64,000 nt of DNA, from assembly GCA_025266875.1 (NCBI GenBank), contig JALLLT010000028.1, forward strand, positions 1-64,000. Direction: 5' to 3'. The position numbers were made by a program, and so were the translations under genes. This DNA comes from Fennellomyces sp. T-0311 (taxonomy: Eukaryota > Mucoromycota > Mucoromycetes > Mucorales > Lichtheimiaceae). Numbering within the stretch: the stretch's first letter is position 1; each line of letters opens with the position of its first letter. Below the pieces are notes generated by a model. That model was not told the DNA's origin and ran no database searches. It worked only from the letters and a program-made list of their open reading frames with translations. Below, one piece after another: positions 44,814 to 57,141 of this stretch.

Positions 44814-47800
44814 ATGGATGAGTTGGAGCAACTTGAGAAGCTCTCGCTTGTCAACAAGGTTGTGAGCGAGTTATACAACCATACCGGTCTCAGTGACAAG
44901 GTGTTAGGTAAGGCGAGCTAACGAGGAATTGGAACAGAACAATTGATTATGCTGATTCGTCTTATTTCGTAACTGCTTAGCTGAATATATTCTACATTTG
45001 CATGAGCAGGCCAATGGATCTGTATCGAAATTCAAGGAATCGCTCAAAGATGCTGACTTTTCGGCATCCTTTATCGAAAACTTGGATCGAATCATCAACA
45101 CCATGAAGCCCAAAAAGAAGCTCGCTGAGCAATCGTCGGACGAGAAAGCAGAAAAGTTACCAGGTCTTGCAGTGGCAGATGATCCTAATTGGTATCAGAA
45201 GCGACAGGAAGATCTGAACGTTGCCGAGGACATGATGGCAGAACTGGAACGTAGCGCACCTCGACAATCATCCAGCAAACGAAATAGAAGCCGTTCACCG
45301 AGACGACGCGGTCGTTCACGATCACGCAGTCCTACGCGACGCCGTCGTCATAGTCCCGATCGTCGACGCCACGAACTCGACGAAGCACCAGTACTTTACA
45401 AGATCTACGATGGCAAAGTGACCAATAACTCGCGCGACTTTGGTGCATTTATTCAACTCGAAGGAGTGCGTGGAAGAGTCGAGGGCATGGCCCATGTCAA
45501 GCAGCTTGCACAGGGAATGGTCAGACACCCAAGCGACATCGTGTCACGCAATCAGCCTGTCAAGGTCAAAGTAATGTCAATCGTCGGCAATCGGATCAGT
45601 TTGTCCATGAAGGACGTGGATCAACGCACAGGCGAAGACTTGTCACCCCATTTGCGAGTTAGGTCCAAAGAGGAACTGGAATCCTTGGCAACACGCAACC
45701 CGGATCGTCCTGGTAGCGCAGTTCCTCCTGGAAAGCGATTCAACGACGATGGTCCTTCGCGCGCTATCAAACGCATGTCATCGCCGGAGCGTTGGGAGAT
45801 CAAACAGCTTATTGCATCTGGTGTGGTGAATCCGGCCGACTATCCCGATCTCGACCAGCAAGATCAGGATTTTGCAGCGGATATGGAGGCAGAAGAGGAA
45901 ATCGATGTGGAAGTGCGAGAAGAAGAGCCGCCGTTCTTGCGAGGACAGACCAAAAAGACGTTGCAGTTGAGTCCAGTCAAGGTTGTGAAGATTCCGGACG
46001 GCACGCTCAATCGATCGGCATTGGCAGGTGCTGCCTTGGCAAAGGAGCGACGCGAACTTCGACATCAGCAGCAGAATGAAGAAATCGATGCAGTTGCAAA
46101 GGACGTCAATAAGCCTTGGCAGGATCCGATGCCTGAGCCTGGCCAGAGACAGTTTGCCCAGGATATGCGTGGTATGGCTGCAAGCCAAAAGAACGAAGTC
46201 TCGGAATGGAAGCGTGCCACATTCAACAACGCCACAAGTTTCGGCAGAATCACCAGTTTGACCATCCAAGAACAGCGAGAGTCGCTGCCTATCTTTAAAC
46301 TGCGAGATTCGCTTGTTCAAGCCATTGCAGAGGTAAGGCCACGTTGACCCAGGCAAGGAGGATGGCATTTTTGCTGACACAGTGGGTTAGAACCAATTCT
46401 TGGTCGTTGTAGGAGATACTGGATCCGGTAAAACCACGCAGATGACGCAGTATCTCGCGGAAGAAGGCTTTGCCAACAGAGGTAGAATTGGATGTACTCA
46501 GCCACGTCGTGTTGCTGCCATGTCTGTGGCCAAACGTGTGGCAGAAGAAGTGGGTTGTCGTGTGGGTCAAGAAGTCGGCTACACCATCCGTTTCGAGGAC
46601 TGTACAAGCCCAGAAACCCGAATCAAATACATGACAGACGGTATGCTTCTTCGTGAATGTCTGATCGACCCAGCAATGACCAACTATTCGGTGGTCATTC
46701 TTGACGAGGCTCACGAGCGTACTGTCTCCACGGATGTGCTTTTCGGTCTCCTCAAACGTAAGTTTGCACGTACACTCTCGAGCTTGTCTATTCACATAAC
46801 TTTGCTACTACCAGGTGCCGCCAAAATCCGCCCAGATCTCAAGCTCATTATCACCTCGGCTACTCTGGATGCGGACAAGTTCGCCACGTACTTCAACAAC
46901 TGTCCCATTTTCACGATTCCAGGCCGTACTTACCCTGTCGAAGTTCTTTATACCAAGGACCCTGAATCTGACTACCTCGACGCAGCACTGATTACAGTAA
47001 TGCAGATTCATTTGTCGGAACCACCAGGAGACATCCTGCTCTTCTTGACGGGTCAGGAGGAGATTGACACCTCCTGCGAGATTTTATACGAGCGTATGAA
47101 GGCACTTGGCTCGGACGTACCTGAATTGATCATTTTGCCGGTGTACAGTGCTTTGCCAAGTGAAATGCAATCTCGAATTTTCGATCCAGCCCCTCCTGGA
47201 AGTCGCAAGGTTGTTATTGCCACCAACATTGCCGAAACATCGATTACCATTGACGGTATCTACTACGTGGTTGATCCAGGCTTTGTCAAACAAAACAAGT
47301 GGGATGCCAAGCTGGGCATGGATTCGTTGGTTGTGGTCCCCATCTCGCAAGCCGCTGCTCGTCAGCGTGCCGGTCGTGCCGGCCGTACCGGTCCTGGCAA
47401 ATGCTATCGTCTTTTCACCGAAGCAGCGTATCGTAATGAGATGTTGCCCAACACCATCCCTGAAATCCAGTTACTCAATTTGAGCATGACCGTGCTTATG
47501 CTCAAGGCCATGGGTATCAATGATTTGCTCCACTTTGACTTCATGGACCCTCCACCCGAAGCCAACATGATCCAAGCTCTGGAACAGCTGTATGCGCTCC
47601 AGGCTCTCGACGACGAAGGTTTATTGACACGGCTGGGACGCAAAATGGCCGAGTTTCCGCTGGAACCTCAATTGGCCAAGATGTTGATTCAGTCTGTGGA
47701 TCTGGGTTGCTCCGAGGAAATTCTGACCATCGTCGCCATGTTGACTGCCCAGAATGTGTTCTATCGACCCAAAGAGAAACAGGCTCAAGCTGATGCAAAG

Positions 47801-48501
47801 AAGGCCAAGTTCCATCAACCTGAAGGCGATCATCTTACTCTGCTCACGGTATTTAATGGTTGGAAGGCAAACAGCTATTCCAATCCTTGGTGCTTTGAAA
47901 ACTTTATCCAAGCACGAAGCATGAAGCGTGCTTTGGATGTACGGAAGCAGCTTGTCGGCATTATGGACAGGTATGGGTTCGAGGAAGTGTATATGCCCGT
48001 ATGGATATGCTAACAAATCAACGTAGGTACCGGCACGATATTGTATCGTGCGGTCGCAATTACACTCGAGTATGTAAGGCGCTTGTTTCCGGATACTTTA
48101 GAAACGCAGCAAAGAAGGATCCGCAGGAAGGTTACAAGACGCTGCTTGAAGGAACGCCGGTATACATCCATCCATCGAGTGCGCTATTCAACAAAGGGCC
48201 AGAATGGTATGTGACAGTGTATATATCCGTAGACGACTTGTATACTGAAGCGTATTGCAGGGTTATTTATCACGAAATCGTGTTCACATCAAAGGAATAT
48301 ATGCGTGAAGTGACAGCCATTGATCCCAAATGGCTTACAGAGGCAGCGCCAACGTTCTTCCGCATTGCAGACGCCAACAAGATCTCGAAGCGCAAGCGAC
48401 AAGAGAAGATCGAGCCACTGTTCAACCGATACGAGAAGCCGAACCAGTGGCGTCTGAGCAAGGTCAAACGGGGCGGCAGGATCAGTCAAACATTCGGTTA
48501 A
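44814..48501 (+). CDS. PRP22: Pre-mRNA splicing DEAH-box RNA helicase Prp22/DHX8
   Basis: ATP-dependent helicase that releases spliced mRNA from the spliceosome. Exons are 44814-44907, 44981-46332, 46391-46757, 46815-47970, 48027-48206 and 48261-48501; 3390 nt, 1129 aa, in frame, close to yeast Prp22 (1145). Order: N-terminal helical region, short RS-like arginine/serine stretch ([20 protein letters not shown], about 125-144), S1 RNA-binding domain (about 165-240, [19 protein letters not shown]), then the helicase core. Core motifs: [11 protein letters not shown], Ia [67 protein letters not shown], then ratchet/WH, HA2 and OB-fold ([20 protein letters not shown]). The N-terminal S1 domain separates Prp22 from Prp2, Prp16 and Prp43. 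The first ATG of the frame gives [20 protein letters not shown]. It is convergent with the methyltransferase, whose stop is 86 bp away. Confidence 0.97.
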
Positions 48502-48587
48502 AACTCGCACTCTCTAAAGTTGTTCATACCACTCGCAAGCACATTTTTTTTCCATGAATAAAAATATGTACATAATAAGCTTTTGTT

Positions 48588-49267
48588 TTATTCACACGGA
48601 ACCTTGCGCATCACATATAAATAATGGTAAATCTCGGGAGCTCCGGGCTTATCATGCGACTGATCCGCCTTTATGGGTATGGCTCGCTCGCGATGCCACT
48701 TCCACTTGCCTTCCAACGCACAATGCTGGCGCTCGCTTGAAAATGATATAGAAAGCCATACGCCCTGTGGCCGAGTGATCTCGAGGATATTCTGTGCTAG
48801 TTTTCGCTGTTCCGTCAAATCATCCGTATCACCGCATGCGATGGTATCGCTCAAGCTTTTGTCAATCACCACGGCAAATGATGTGTGGTCGATCTGGGGC
48901 GACAGTGGCTTTAGACAGTCCGCCGTATACCACAAAACATTGGGATACTTTTCTGAATCTGTCATGCTTTTCATATGCTCGATAACATTGTCTGCATAAT
49001 CGACATTGACGATGTAATTGTACCCATGATCAGCCATATCAAAAGCTAGTGTGGAATTGCCGCATCCTTGTTGCTGTGTTTGTTAAAGCTGTTCGAGAAA
49101 CTCAGGGTTGCTACGTTACCGAGATGAAGAATGGGCTCGGAATCAAGGTACGGTTTAATATGTTGTTCCAGTGAGGACCAGGACGACAGCCATTCAAAAT
49201 GGTGTTCATTGTCGAAGCGCGATTGCCAGTATTCTTTTGAATGAAAAGGGACGGCCTTTACTGCCAT
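48588..49267 (-). CDS. Class I SAM-dependent methyltransferase (METTL13/EEF1AKMT4-like)
   Basis: Minus-strand exons 49120-49267 and 48588-49066; 627 nt, 208 aa, in frame. The N-terminus FHSKEYWQSRFDNEHHFEWL matches the aromatic start of this group. The split codon rebuilds motif I, ILHLGCGNSTLAFDMADHGY, for SAM binding. Acidic NVDYADNVIEHMK (motif II, ribose contact) follows, then WYTADCLKPL and VVIDKSLSDTIACGD, the DKG/DKS box typical of METTL13 and EEF1AKMT4 (yeast Efm-type relatives), which methylate lysine or the N-terminus of translation factor eEF1A. Cytosolic; no signal peptide. The specific substrate is inferred from that family. It shares a short 3' intergenic region with PRP22. Confidence 0.85.
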
Positions 49268-49927
49268 GTGTGCTACTCGTTTTTGTGTTCGAGAAGAAAC
49301 TTGACGATGCCGCTAATCAAGCTTTTAACTTTACTTTCAGGATCCGACGTACTAACGTTTGTTTGTTAGAATTCATCCAATACTATGTGTATTGCTATTG
49401 TAATCTTCTAAGCTAAAAATGCATTATCCTATCCCATCTTGCCATGTGTATTAGTCCGCTTCATTTAAAGTATTGATCGGGTATTTTACTGTACATGTAG
49501 TTCCTTATTTGTCAAGGTTGGTAGACTTGATTGCACAGCAGAAAAAACTGGTATTTAAATCTGGAGTGGTCACTATGGTAGTCGCTACGCATTTTGCAGG
49601 TTGGTGCTGGTCGCGTACCAAAAGCAAGTGTTAAGCAGCAACATGATGTTACTATGGCAAAGTAACTATGGCAAATGGTATCAGTCCACGCCCGATAGAT
49701 AGGGAAGACGTTGCCTCTCCACAAGTAGATTAATTATAGCAATTTTTTGTCGCCAATCGATGCCGGTCTACAAGCTTTGTATAACGCTAAACGCGATCTA
49801 AGCAATAAACTGTCAAAAGGAAAAAGAGCTGGCCTGTAGGTAACCGTGGTACAAAAAGTGTTAGCGGAGAAAACCAAAGTTGGGCTCCCTCTCTCTTATT
49901 TCCTTGTACTTCTTTCGCACCTGTGCC
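49268..49927. other. Divergent intergenic region
   Basis: 660 bp between the minus-strand methyltransferase and the plus-strand gene at 49928, so it carries both promoters. No coding signal or repeat was noted. Confidence 0.5.
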
Positions 49928-50944
49928 ATGGCTGGTGGACGAAAACGTCAGCACACCGCTGTCAATCCCATTACAAATTACTTTTCGCGCGAAAAACGTC
50001 AAGACACAAAACGATCACCGAATCACGAAAATGAGGTACCCTTTGAACAATTGAAAACGCAGCAACAGCGAAAGCGCGGTTTGGGAGAAAAGACCAACAA
50101 AAAGACACGACAGCCCCTGCAAGAAATAGGAGGTGCAAGCAATGCCAAGCTTAATACTGGTTTAAAATCAACACCGGAACATCAGGAGCAATGGACCGTG
50201 TACAGCGATGAAGCACCGCGATCTGACGCCGACGACAAGAAAAGCACACAAGCACCAACGCAAGCACTATCATCCGCATCGCAAGAAAGTCCAAACGAGC
50301 ACGATAAAAATAAAGAATCATTACAGGAGAAAGTAAAAGAACTGCCAAACGAGGACTTATCACAAGAGCTATCAAGCCAAGGGTCACGCGTGCTGTCGTC
50401 TCAATTGACAGACGATGATGCAACGGACGACGATCCATACGCTGGGTTCTTTGACGATGATGATGAAGACGAGAAAGCGCACATTATAAAATTACGGCGA
50501 CCGAAACGATTGGAGAAGCCCAAAGTACCTGCACAACAACAGCAAGATGAGGAAACGGATGAGCGTGCAAAGGAGAAAGAAGAATTGGTGCCCCAGTTCA
50601 GTATACCCGCACCATCTCCCGCGTTCGATGAACCTCTGGCGACGTTCCCTTCGGATGACTCTGAGCAACAGTCGGCATCGTTTCCTGCTTTATTCACAAC
50701 GTCGTTGCCCAGTGATGACCTCCAAGACCCGCCGTCCATCGGAAAGCAGGATTCGAAACTCCGGGATGACAATGGCACGTCGGACAAAGGTGACAACTCG
50801 CCATCGGGTAGGACAGCCGAGTCGCTTGAGCCCACGCTGCCCTTTCCCACCGATGAACAGTACGAAGCGCACGATGTGCTTCCTGTTCCTCGCGGCAAAA
50901 CCCTGCTGGAAAAACTAGGCGTCCAGTCACAAAAGTCTGAGTGA
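49928..50944 (+). CDS. Acidic, disordered nuclear protein with a PIP-box-like N-terminus
   Basis: Single exon, 338 aa from the ATG at 49928 (MAGGRKRQHTAVNPITNYFS); the frame is open from a non-conserved ATG-less stretch at 49880, which I treat as leader. No known domain. Seen: VNPITNYFSREKR (about 13-25), a PCNA-interacting PIP-box shape (hydrophobic-x-x-aromatic pair) with Lys at +4 as in CRL4-Cdt2 PIP degrons, but Val instead of Gln at position 1 and Asn instead of Asp at position 6. Then a Lys/Arg-rich segment with KKTRQPLQEI, Ser/Gln-rich linkers, an acidic block (DDDPYAGFFDDDDEDE), basic RRPKRLEKPK, and a conserved-looking C-terminal KTLLEKLGV. Most of the chain is predicted disordered by composition. 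It may be a replication or repair adaptor or a cell-cycle inhibitor; that is inference only. Confidence 0.7.
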   Translation: MAGGRKRQHTAVNPITNYFSREKRQDTKRSPNHENEVPFEQLKTQQQRKRGLGEKTNKKTRQPLQEIGGASNAKLNTGLKSTPEHQEQWTVYSDEAPRSDADDKKSTQAPTQALSSASQESPNEHDKNKESLQEKVKELPNEDLSQELSSQGSRVLSSQLTDDDATDDDPYAGFFDDDDEDEKAHIIKLRRPKRLEKPKVPAQQQQDEETDERAKEKEELVPQFSIPAPSPAFDEPLATFPSDDSEQQSASFPALFTTSLPSDDLQDPPSIGKQDSKLRDDNGTSDKGDNSPSGRTAESLEPTLPFPTDEQYEAHDVLPVPRGKTLLEKLGVQSQKSE

Positions 50945-51195
50945 ATCTACCGCCGCCCCTCCCCAAACAATCATCCACGTATATATTCGATCCACCTCCA
51001 CCTTATTGCTGTATATAATGATTTGCTTCTCTGCCTTTTCGGTAAATTAAAACAAAAATGAATGCTTGAAAGGAAAATAGTTACAAAGGAGTGCGTGCGT
51101 GTGGGAGTATCTAAGGCTGTTGCAAGGTTGGAATGGGGTATTCTCTATGAACTTACTATTAATAAATTACGTGTGTTTTAGCTTTCTAATATCGA

Positions 51196-53358
51196 TTATA
51201 GGTTTCGGTCGTCTTCAACAAACGCAACCCCGTCATGGTCTACGCTGAAATCCAGCAGCCGGCCATTGGCGTCCCGTTTCACCTTGGCGCTGAACGACAA
51301 GTCATACACCTCGTAGCCAAAATGCAAATCCTGCGTGCTCTCCATTCGCATGAACCGATACCCCGTTTCCAAGACTGTGAACCGGCACTCGAGCATGGGG
51401 GTGGAGGTAGCAGTGTCGTCGTCGTCCGCCGCATTGCATTCGATCTCGGTGGATGGACTGACCGGCATCTAAATAGGCGCCCCATGTTAGCAGAGTCCCT
51501 ATCCCCCAAAACAAAGAAAGACGCCGCTTTTTACCCAGTTGATGCCGTCAAATGAAGTCTGGATGCTCAATGTACGTCGATATGCATACGGATGCCGAGC
51601 AAGGAAGCGGAATTTGAGAGGTATCCGCGTCGACATGAGCACATCCAAACCAATGTAGTCACCGGCCTTGATGTCTATTAATAAACAGCGGGTTAGCCCC
51701 TAAAAAAACGGCGCCCATTGCTGTCACTCTGCATTACATCGGTTGGACTCCCAAGCGCTTCCATCCTTGCCGTCCACCGCGTTCCCGTACGGATACGAAT
51801 AGTAATGATCACGGCCATCGGAATACGAATCATGCAGCTGCTCTGTGCGTGTTAGATCGATGCTTGGCTCGTATGAAAACACGCGTGGGTCGGGGAAAAC
51901 ATTGACGTTGGTGAGGAACAAGCATCGATCACTTGCACACGGTGCCCTACATCCATTGCCTCTATCAGTCGCTGCACCATGCCCATGGTCCACACAACCA
52001 CCCATACCGCGCGTTCTGTTCGTAATAGTTGGGATATGTTTCTCCGGTCGGAAACACGCCTGTGCGATGAACAAGGTGGCTGTACAATGAGACAATGCCT
52101 GTATGCTATTTATACGTGTGTCGGTAAAATGCCGCGCTTTTGCTCGTCCATGCGCAATCCCGGTGACTCACCACATGCTGTCTCTGGACAGGCGCCAGGT
52201 CGGTATTGATCTCGCTTTCGATGGTGGCGCCCTCCTCCAGCGCAGTGCCTTCGAGCTGGTAGGGCGCCTGGTTGCTGTACGTCATAAAGTACATGTCGCT
52301 GTACTTGACGTCGATGGGATCCAATTCAATCAGTTCGATGAACTTTGCGGCCGTCTCTTTGGAAATAAGGGTGCCGTAGCCTATGTGAGCATGGCACGTG
52401 TGCATACTCACACCTATTGTAACCCCATTTATCAGAACCCACACCCGCTTCCTAAATTCCGGGCATACTTTACCATCGTTGAAGAAGCACCATCGCCACT
52501 TGGCTTGAGCGTACACCCGGACATCAGGTGTCTCGGTGTGGATCAGATTGGGAAACCGCAGGAAGTTCGCATACAAGCTACGGCGGTGCCGCGTGCCGGG
52601 ATAGTCCTGGAAATAGCAGTAGGGCGTGTCAACGAGTGAGCAGCCTAGATAGCGGCCGGCGGAATACATATTGCTATGTGTATTGTATAGCCGAATCTTG
52701 CTTTCGGGGCACCTGTTCTTTTCCAGCATCTGGAGCAACGCCCGTGAGACTCGCTTTCTCCCCAGCCTATTCCCGCAGGCTTTCCAGTTACCTCCATGGT
52801 CAGGTTAACTCGAGGGTTGTTGTTCCAGAGCATAATGCCGGCGAACATATCGTACTCGCATAAATCATTAATAAGGTAGGACAGACTCTCTCTGGCAATC
52901 AATGCCGCTTCCCACTCGTCCTCTGGGTCAATCAGCAACACCGCCGTGGTCTGCCCCCGTCCTTCGTCGGGATACAGTCTATCCAACAAGTCCACTTCGT
53001 CGAGCCATCCGTAATGATCGTAATGCCAATCCTGATACTTTTTGCCACTAAAGAATCCAACGTGGACTAACAATAAAAGGCCGCCAGCAAAGATGATGAG
53101 CGACAATGCAAGTAATTCCAACGGCGATGCTTTCTGATATCGACGATGAAGACGTGTCTGGATGCCGAACACGAAATCTCGAACACGACTTTCTTGCCAT
53201 GCTCGTTGAACGTAGGGTGGTATCCGGTGTTGGAACGGATCCGAACTAATGTTGATGTGGATACCGCGTAAAGGCAGATCGCTAAACGCTGATGCCGCTT
53301 GGCGTCGACTACTTTCGCCTAGAAAGAATGAATTGGATTTGTCGTGCGACGGTCGCAT
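51196..53358 (-). CDS. Type II membrane protein, glycosyltransferase-like with C-terminal beta domain
   Basis: Minus-strand exons: 52792-53358, 52474-52753, an exon starting at 52413 (preferred) or 52380 and ending at 52172, 51738-52098, 51535-51674, 51196-51468. About 609-620 aa; all choices stay in frame because the disputed intron lengths are multiples of three. A cytosolic N-terminus of about 77 residues precedes one membrane anchor (LELLALSLIIFAGGLLLLVH), giving Golgi type II topology. The lumenal part has TTAVLLIDPEDEWEAALIAR, CYFQDYPGTRHRRSLYANFL, VYAQAKWRWCFFNDG, a Cys-rich CASDRCLFLTN region and a C-terminal beta-rich module (YIGLDVLMSTRIPLKFRFLA; FTVLETGYRFMRMESTQDL) resembling an F5/8-C (discoidin) fold. 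I think it belongs to an uncharacterised fungal glycosyltransferase-like family; no DxD motif is certain. The first intron is only 38 nt. Confidence 0.7.
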
Positions 53359-56300
53359 GTACCGAAATAAAAAAGGGGTGGTTAAAAGAAGACAAGGTGA
53401 GAAACTAAATTCGCCCCTCTGGAGTCGTACACTGCGACTCGGAGACTGAACTCATGTTTCGTTTTGTTCCATAGTTTCTGGATTACAGGTCTTAGATGCT
53501 GCACAGTGACAGGTCCTCTAATTAGACGGCAGAGTTGGTTATCGTGCAAGATGCAATGGTGTCTCTTGTACTGATTTGGTGCGGCATTCCGGGTTCTCGG
53601 ATAAAGCTAGCTGCTTATTCCTGGGATTCGCCTTCAGATCACAGGTATTGCGACGATCAATACTGCAGTACTACATGGCCGCCGCTCGCCAATCATTTCA
53701 CTACTCGTCTATAGATAGCCATGACAGATGTAAATGAATGTATTTTTATCTACGGTTGCAACACATGCTTCATATGTATACTATTTTGTAGTAACAATAA
53801 CAATGTGCATTTAAAGGTTGATCTAATTACTATATCTGAGTTTATGTATGCCATATATATATGTACTCTACCGTCATTGCCTTGGAATGATGGTAGACGC
53901 GAGTGCTGCTTTTGAGATTTCTAGTGGTGCAGCCTCAATTAGTATACGGATAAGCGACCGTGCATTAGGGAAGTATTGAAGCAATGCAATTACTTTCTGA
54001 ACAACCCAAACGCTATGAAAAACCGAAAAAAGTCTTACCATTTGATTTGTTTAATGTTATAGCCATTCTTTTACGTACTGAACACCGTCTACTCTACATG
54101 TCACTCTTCTAAATTTAGCGGTCAGAGCAACGTTCTGTGAGATGCGTACTTGTTAGCTGGCCATCATGCTTTTGTAACCCAGAAAGTAACTCGTGCGTAC
54201 TGATGAATTTAAGTACCGTTCAGAGTATAAGGTGAGTTCGGCCTCATACGTGTCTCATATCGCCCTCATGTGCAATTAAATTATACCCGGCTATGAAGAA
54301 TGAAGTGACTAAAGGTGCCTTACGTGTCCGCTTATATGAATCTTTGAATACATTAACCGTTTAGAGATATTTTTATTTTGTGTGCCACAGAACCAAAAAG
54401 AAAGACAAGCCTTAAGCTAAATTAGGCCATCGACAACCAAGGAAGCAGTGGACTGTAGCATGAGAACCAAGAGTGCGGAGTAAAATGATTGGTGGTCCGT
54501 GCGCAATGGTCCGCTGCTACAGACACAGATAACTAAGTATACGACCTGTTGTCAATATGCGTTTTGGCACAATATAGGATCCACGGATACGCGTTTCTGT
54601 TGTAGTATGCATTTATCCAATTGTTTTAGAAGTTACTGCTGGTTTAGCCCGCAGGACCCGGAGCTTCCACTGCTAAATGGCAATCGCTTTCTTTGACTGT
54701 ATGGGATGCATATCGTACTGGTAGCAAAAACGGAGGGCATCAAAATTTGAATGCGGTAGATTGTTACTATACAAAATTACGCTCCAATGTGGTTGAAAAG
54801 AACCATTAATGTACAGTAGGAGATACAAACAATAGGTTATCAGATTCAAAATCTGGTTTTTCTCTGCCAAGTTTATATCGCCGATATGTACTTACAAACC
54901 TTTAACTCACCGTATGAAATGACATGGTCATTTTTCGAAAGGCAACATGCTTAACTTGAAGGAGATGACCAAATCATCAGATGGCTGATCTTTTTCCAAA
55001 TTTAAAAAAAAGCCATATGCATATTTATCATGTCGGATTTTAACAAGCGACTCACATGAAAGGGAGAAGATCAGAAACGACATGCATGTATGTCGATCCA
55101 TTTTATTTATTTATTTTTGCCCATGGGCGAATAAGCATATCGCCTGATCCAACATACCGATATTTACCGTAAAACTCCTTAATGGCTGCGAACAATCGCT
55201 GGTTGACATTATCGCACCTATCGACTTTTGAGCCAAAGGTACGAGATGCACATTTGTGTGCTGCAAGTTATCTATGACCAGCCATATGTATTAAAAGAAG
55301 CTTACTCTCAATCCATTACGAATGTGTGTATACATGCTTCTAGAGCAGAATGCGACATCAATAACAGGTAGGCATGATTTACCTAGTGCTTCTGTAATGC
55401 ACGCAGCAGCTGTAATGTACTGTTGATATCTACGCCGAAAAAAGAAGGGAAGCATGACCATAAACAATGAAAGTGCGTGCAGAAAATGAGGAAGTCTCAT
55501 TCACTGCTTGCTATGCTTTATTAGCATGTTCCCTTTTTCATCCAGAGGATCCTTCGCAAAGTTCGCCATTTGCTGAGGATGAATAGATAGCCAGCAGTAA
55601 CTGGAATGACCGGAGCATGTTTTAATGTACTGCAGCTTATTTAGATAGGAATGATCGGTTGCTGTGCGCATCTGATCGAATACGCATAGGACGTGAAACA
55701 TGAATCAAGTGTCATTGCACTATAAGTATGCACCTAATGCTGCGCTTCGCTAAAATAGGCGAGATGTTTAACGATATCAACAATATGACGGCACTATTGG
55801 TGCCGTAGGTTACAGTCATTCTCATGATATCAGTAGCTTCTTTATCATTCTTCATATAGATGTACATAGTAGCTTGCTAATGATTTACGTTAGTAAGAAA
55901 AGTGCTTCTTTTTCGCCGTTTATTATATGTGTATAGAGGGGGGGGGAAGGATTTTGGAACAATCAAAGTGTCAGTTAGTGAACCAAAGAGACTGGCAAGA
56001 GGCGATCGTGCTTTGAAGTTCATTTATCTAGTGTCTGCAAAAGAATGGTTTAATTGTTGATAGGGATATACAAGAATATGTATTAATACGGCAATTAACT
56101 TGTATGATGCTCTGACAACTTCGTTAAACAATCAAGTTCCTGTAACACTTGCCAAGGTTCAAATCTTGGCGGCTATTCAAACCTTGAATATGAATAATAT
56201 GTTTTATGAAACAAGTGTTACCATCAGTTGGGCTTTTGCTCCTTTGATTTGTTCTACGCAACATGATTTGGCTTTCTGGCAGCTACTTGTCGACTTGGCC

Positions 56301-57141
56301 AATATATCATTCAAGCTTTGACATGAAGATGGCCCAGCACGTTTTAGGATACGTATCAAGCGAATCCTTCCCAGCTTTCCTATCGGGTTAACATTAAATC
56401 GTATCGGAGTATTGGACGGAGGGGATACATAGGTTTGGTCATCGCAATGGACATAGCTCCATTAAACGAGCTTGCATGGATTGTCTCGGCCTTTGGGACA
56501 TAATGGAATCCATGTCTGCTGCTTATAAATCAGCATAGAAAGGTGCAAGGGGGAGATAAATCAGGTGGTTAATTTAGCTAGGTTTATATTTGGATTGGTC
56601 AATGGTTCAACAGCAAAAGATGATATCTTCAGGGCACATTCTTGATCCGAAGTGGAGGCCCAAACATTGGCATGACATGCATGCGGATACATCCAATGCA
56701 TCGCGATAGAGGGACAACATATGTACATTCTCGTGTTCCCAAGCTTTCACGGTTATGGATATATGGGGTACGTAACAAGGAGTAGTTGCCTTATTGAGAG
56801 TTTATGGAAGGCTCTTACGGTTCTGTGATAAGGAATATTGATCCATTTTTGGATTTTCACTAACCTTCAGCCTTGTACTCGTTACTGCGAACGTACATTC
56901 TACGGCAAAAAGGGTTTTCTGCAACAAGAAACCAAAAAAAGAAAAATAAAACAGCCAAGGATTGCCCATAATGTCCACAAAAGAGGAGTATTCCATATCA
57001 TATTAGGTACAAAGCAAGTACATATAACTCTCGCATATAAAAAAAAAGTGATCATATTTAGTACAACGGAAGGAGTAAAGAGGTTGGAAATAAATGCAAA
57101 AATACAAGGCAAGCAAAGTAGAGAAAGAAAAAGAAAAGAGG
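53359..57141. other. Gene-poor interval with relic ORFs
   Basis: No intact gene. The most protein-like piece is at 55106-55701 (separate entry). A plus ORF at 56100-56321 (VTLAKVQILAAIQTLNMNNM; FAPLICSTQHDLAFWQLLVD) is unassigned. A run of nine G occurs near 55938. 56.9-57.14 kb is A-rich and contains the 3' UTR of the minus-strand AT-hook gene. Confidence 0.45.
55106..55701 (-). pseudogene. Unrecognised gene relic, possibly transposon-derived
   Basis: A minus-strand frame from 55701 reads KTCSGHSSYCWLSIHPQQMA and FAKDPLDEKGNMLIKHSKQ, meets TGA, and continues in the same frame with FFRRRYQQYITAAACITEAL and SCLPVIDVAFCSRSMYTHIR. After a stop and a frame change, TFGSKVDRCDNVNQRLFAAI and KEFYGKYRYVGSGDML end in TAA. 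The coding character persists over about 600 bases despite two stops, so it is a decayed gene. The last block recalls transposase-associated proteins, but I cannot name the family. Confidence 0.35.

Noticed and set aside
45778..46380. 200-codon minus-strand ORF inside PRP22
   Set aside because: Antisense shadow of a well-supported exon.
52103..52639. 178-codon plus-strand ORF over the type II membrane protein
   Set aside because: The minus-strand gene explains the region with spliced frame continuity; the plus frame has no family features.
56150..56170. GGTTCAAATCTTGG resembling a tRNA T-arm
   Set aside because: No matching A box upstream and no acceptor-stem pairing, so no tRNA was called.
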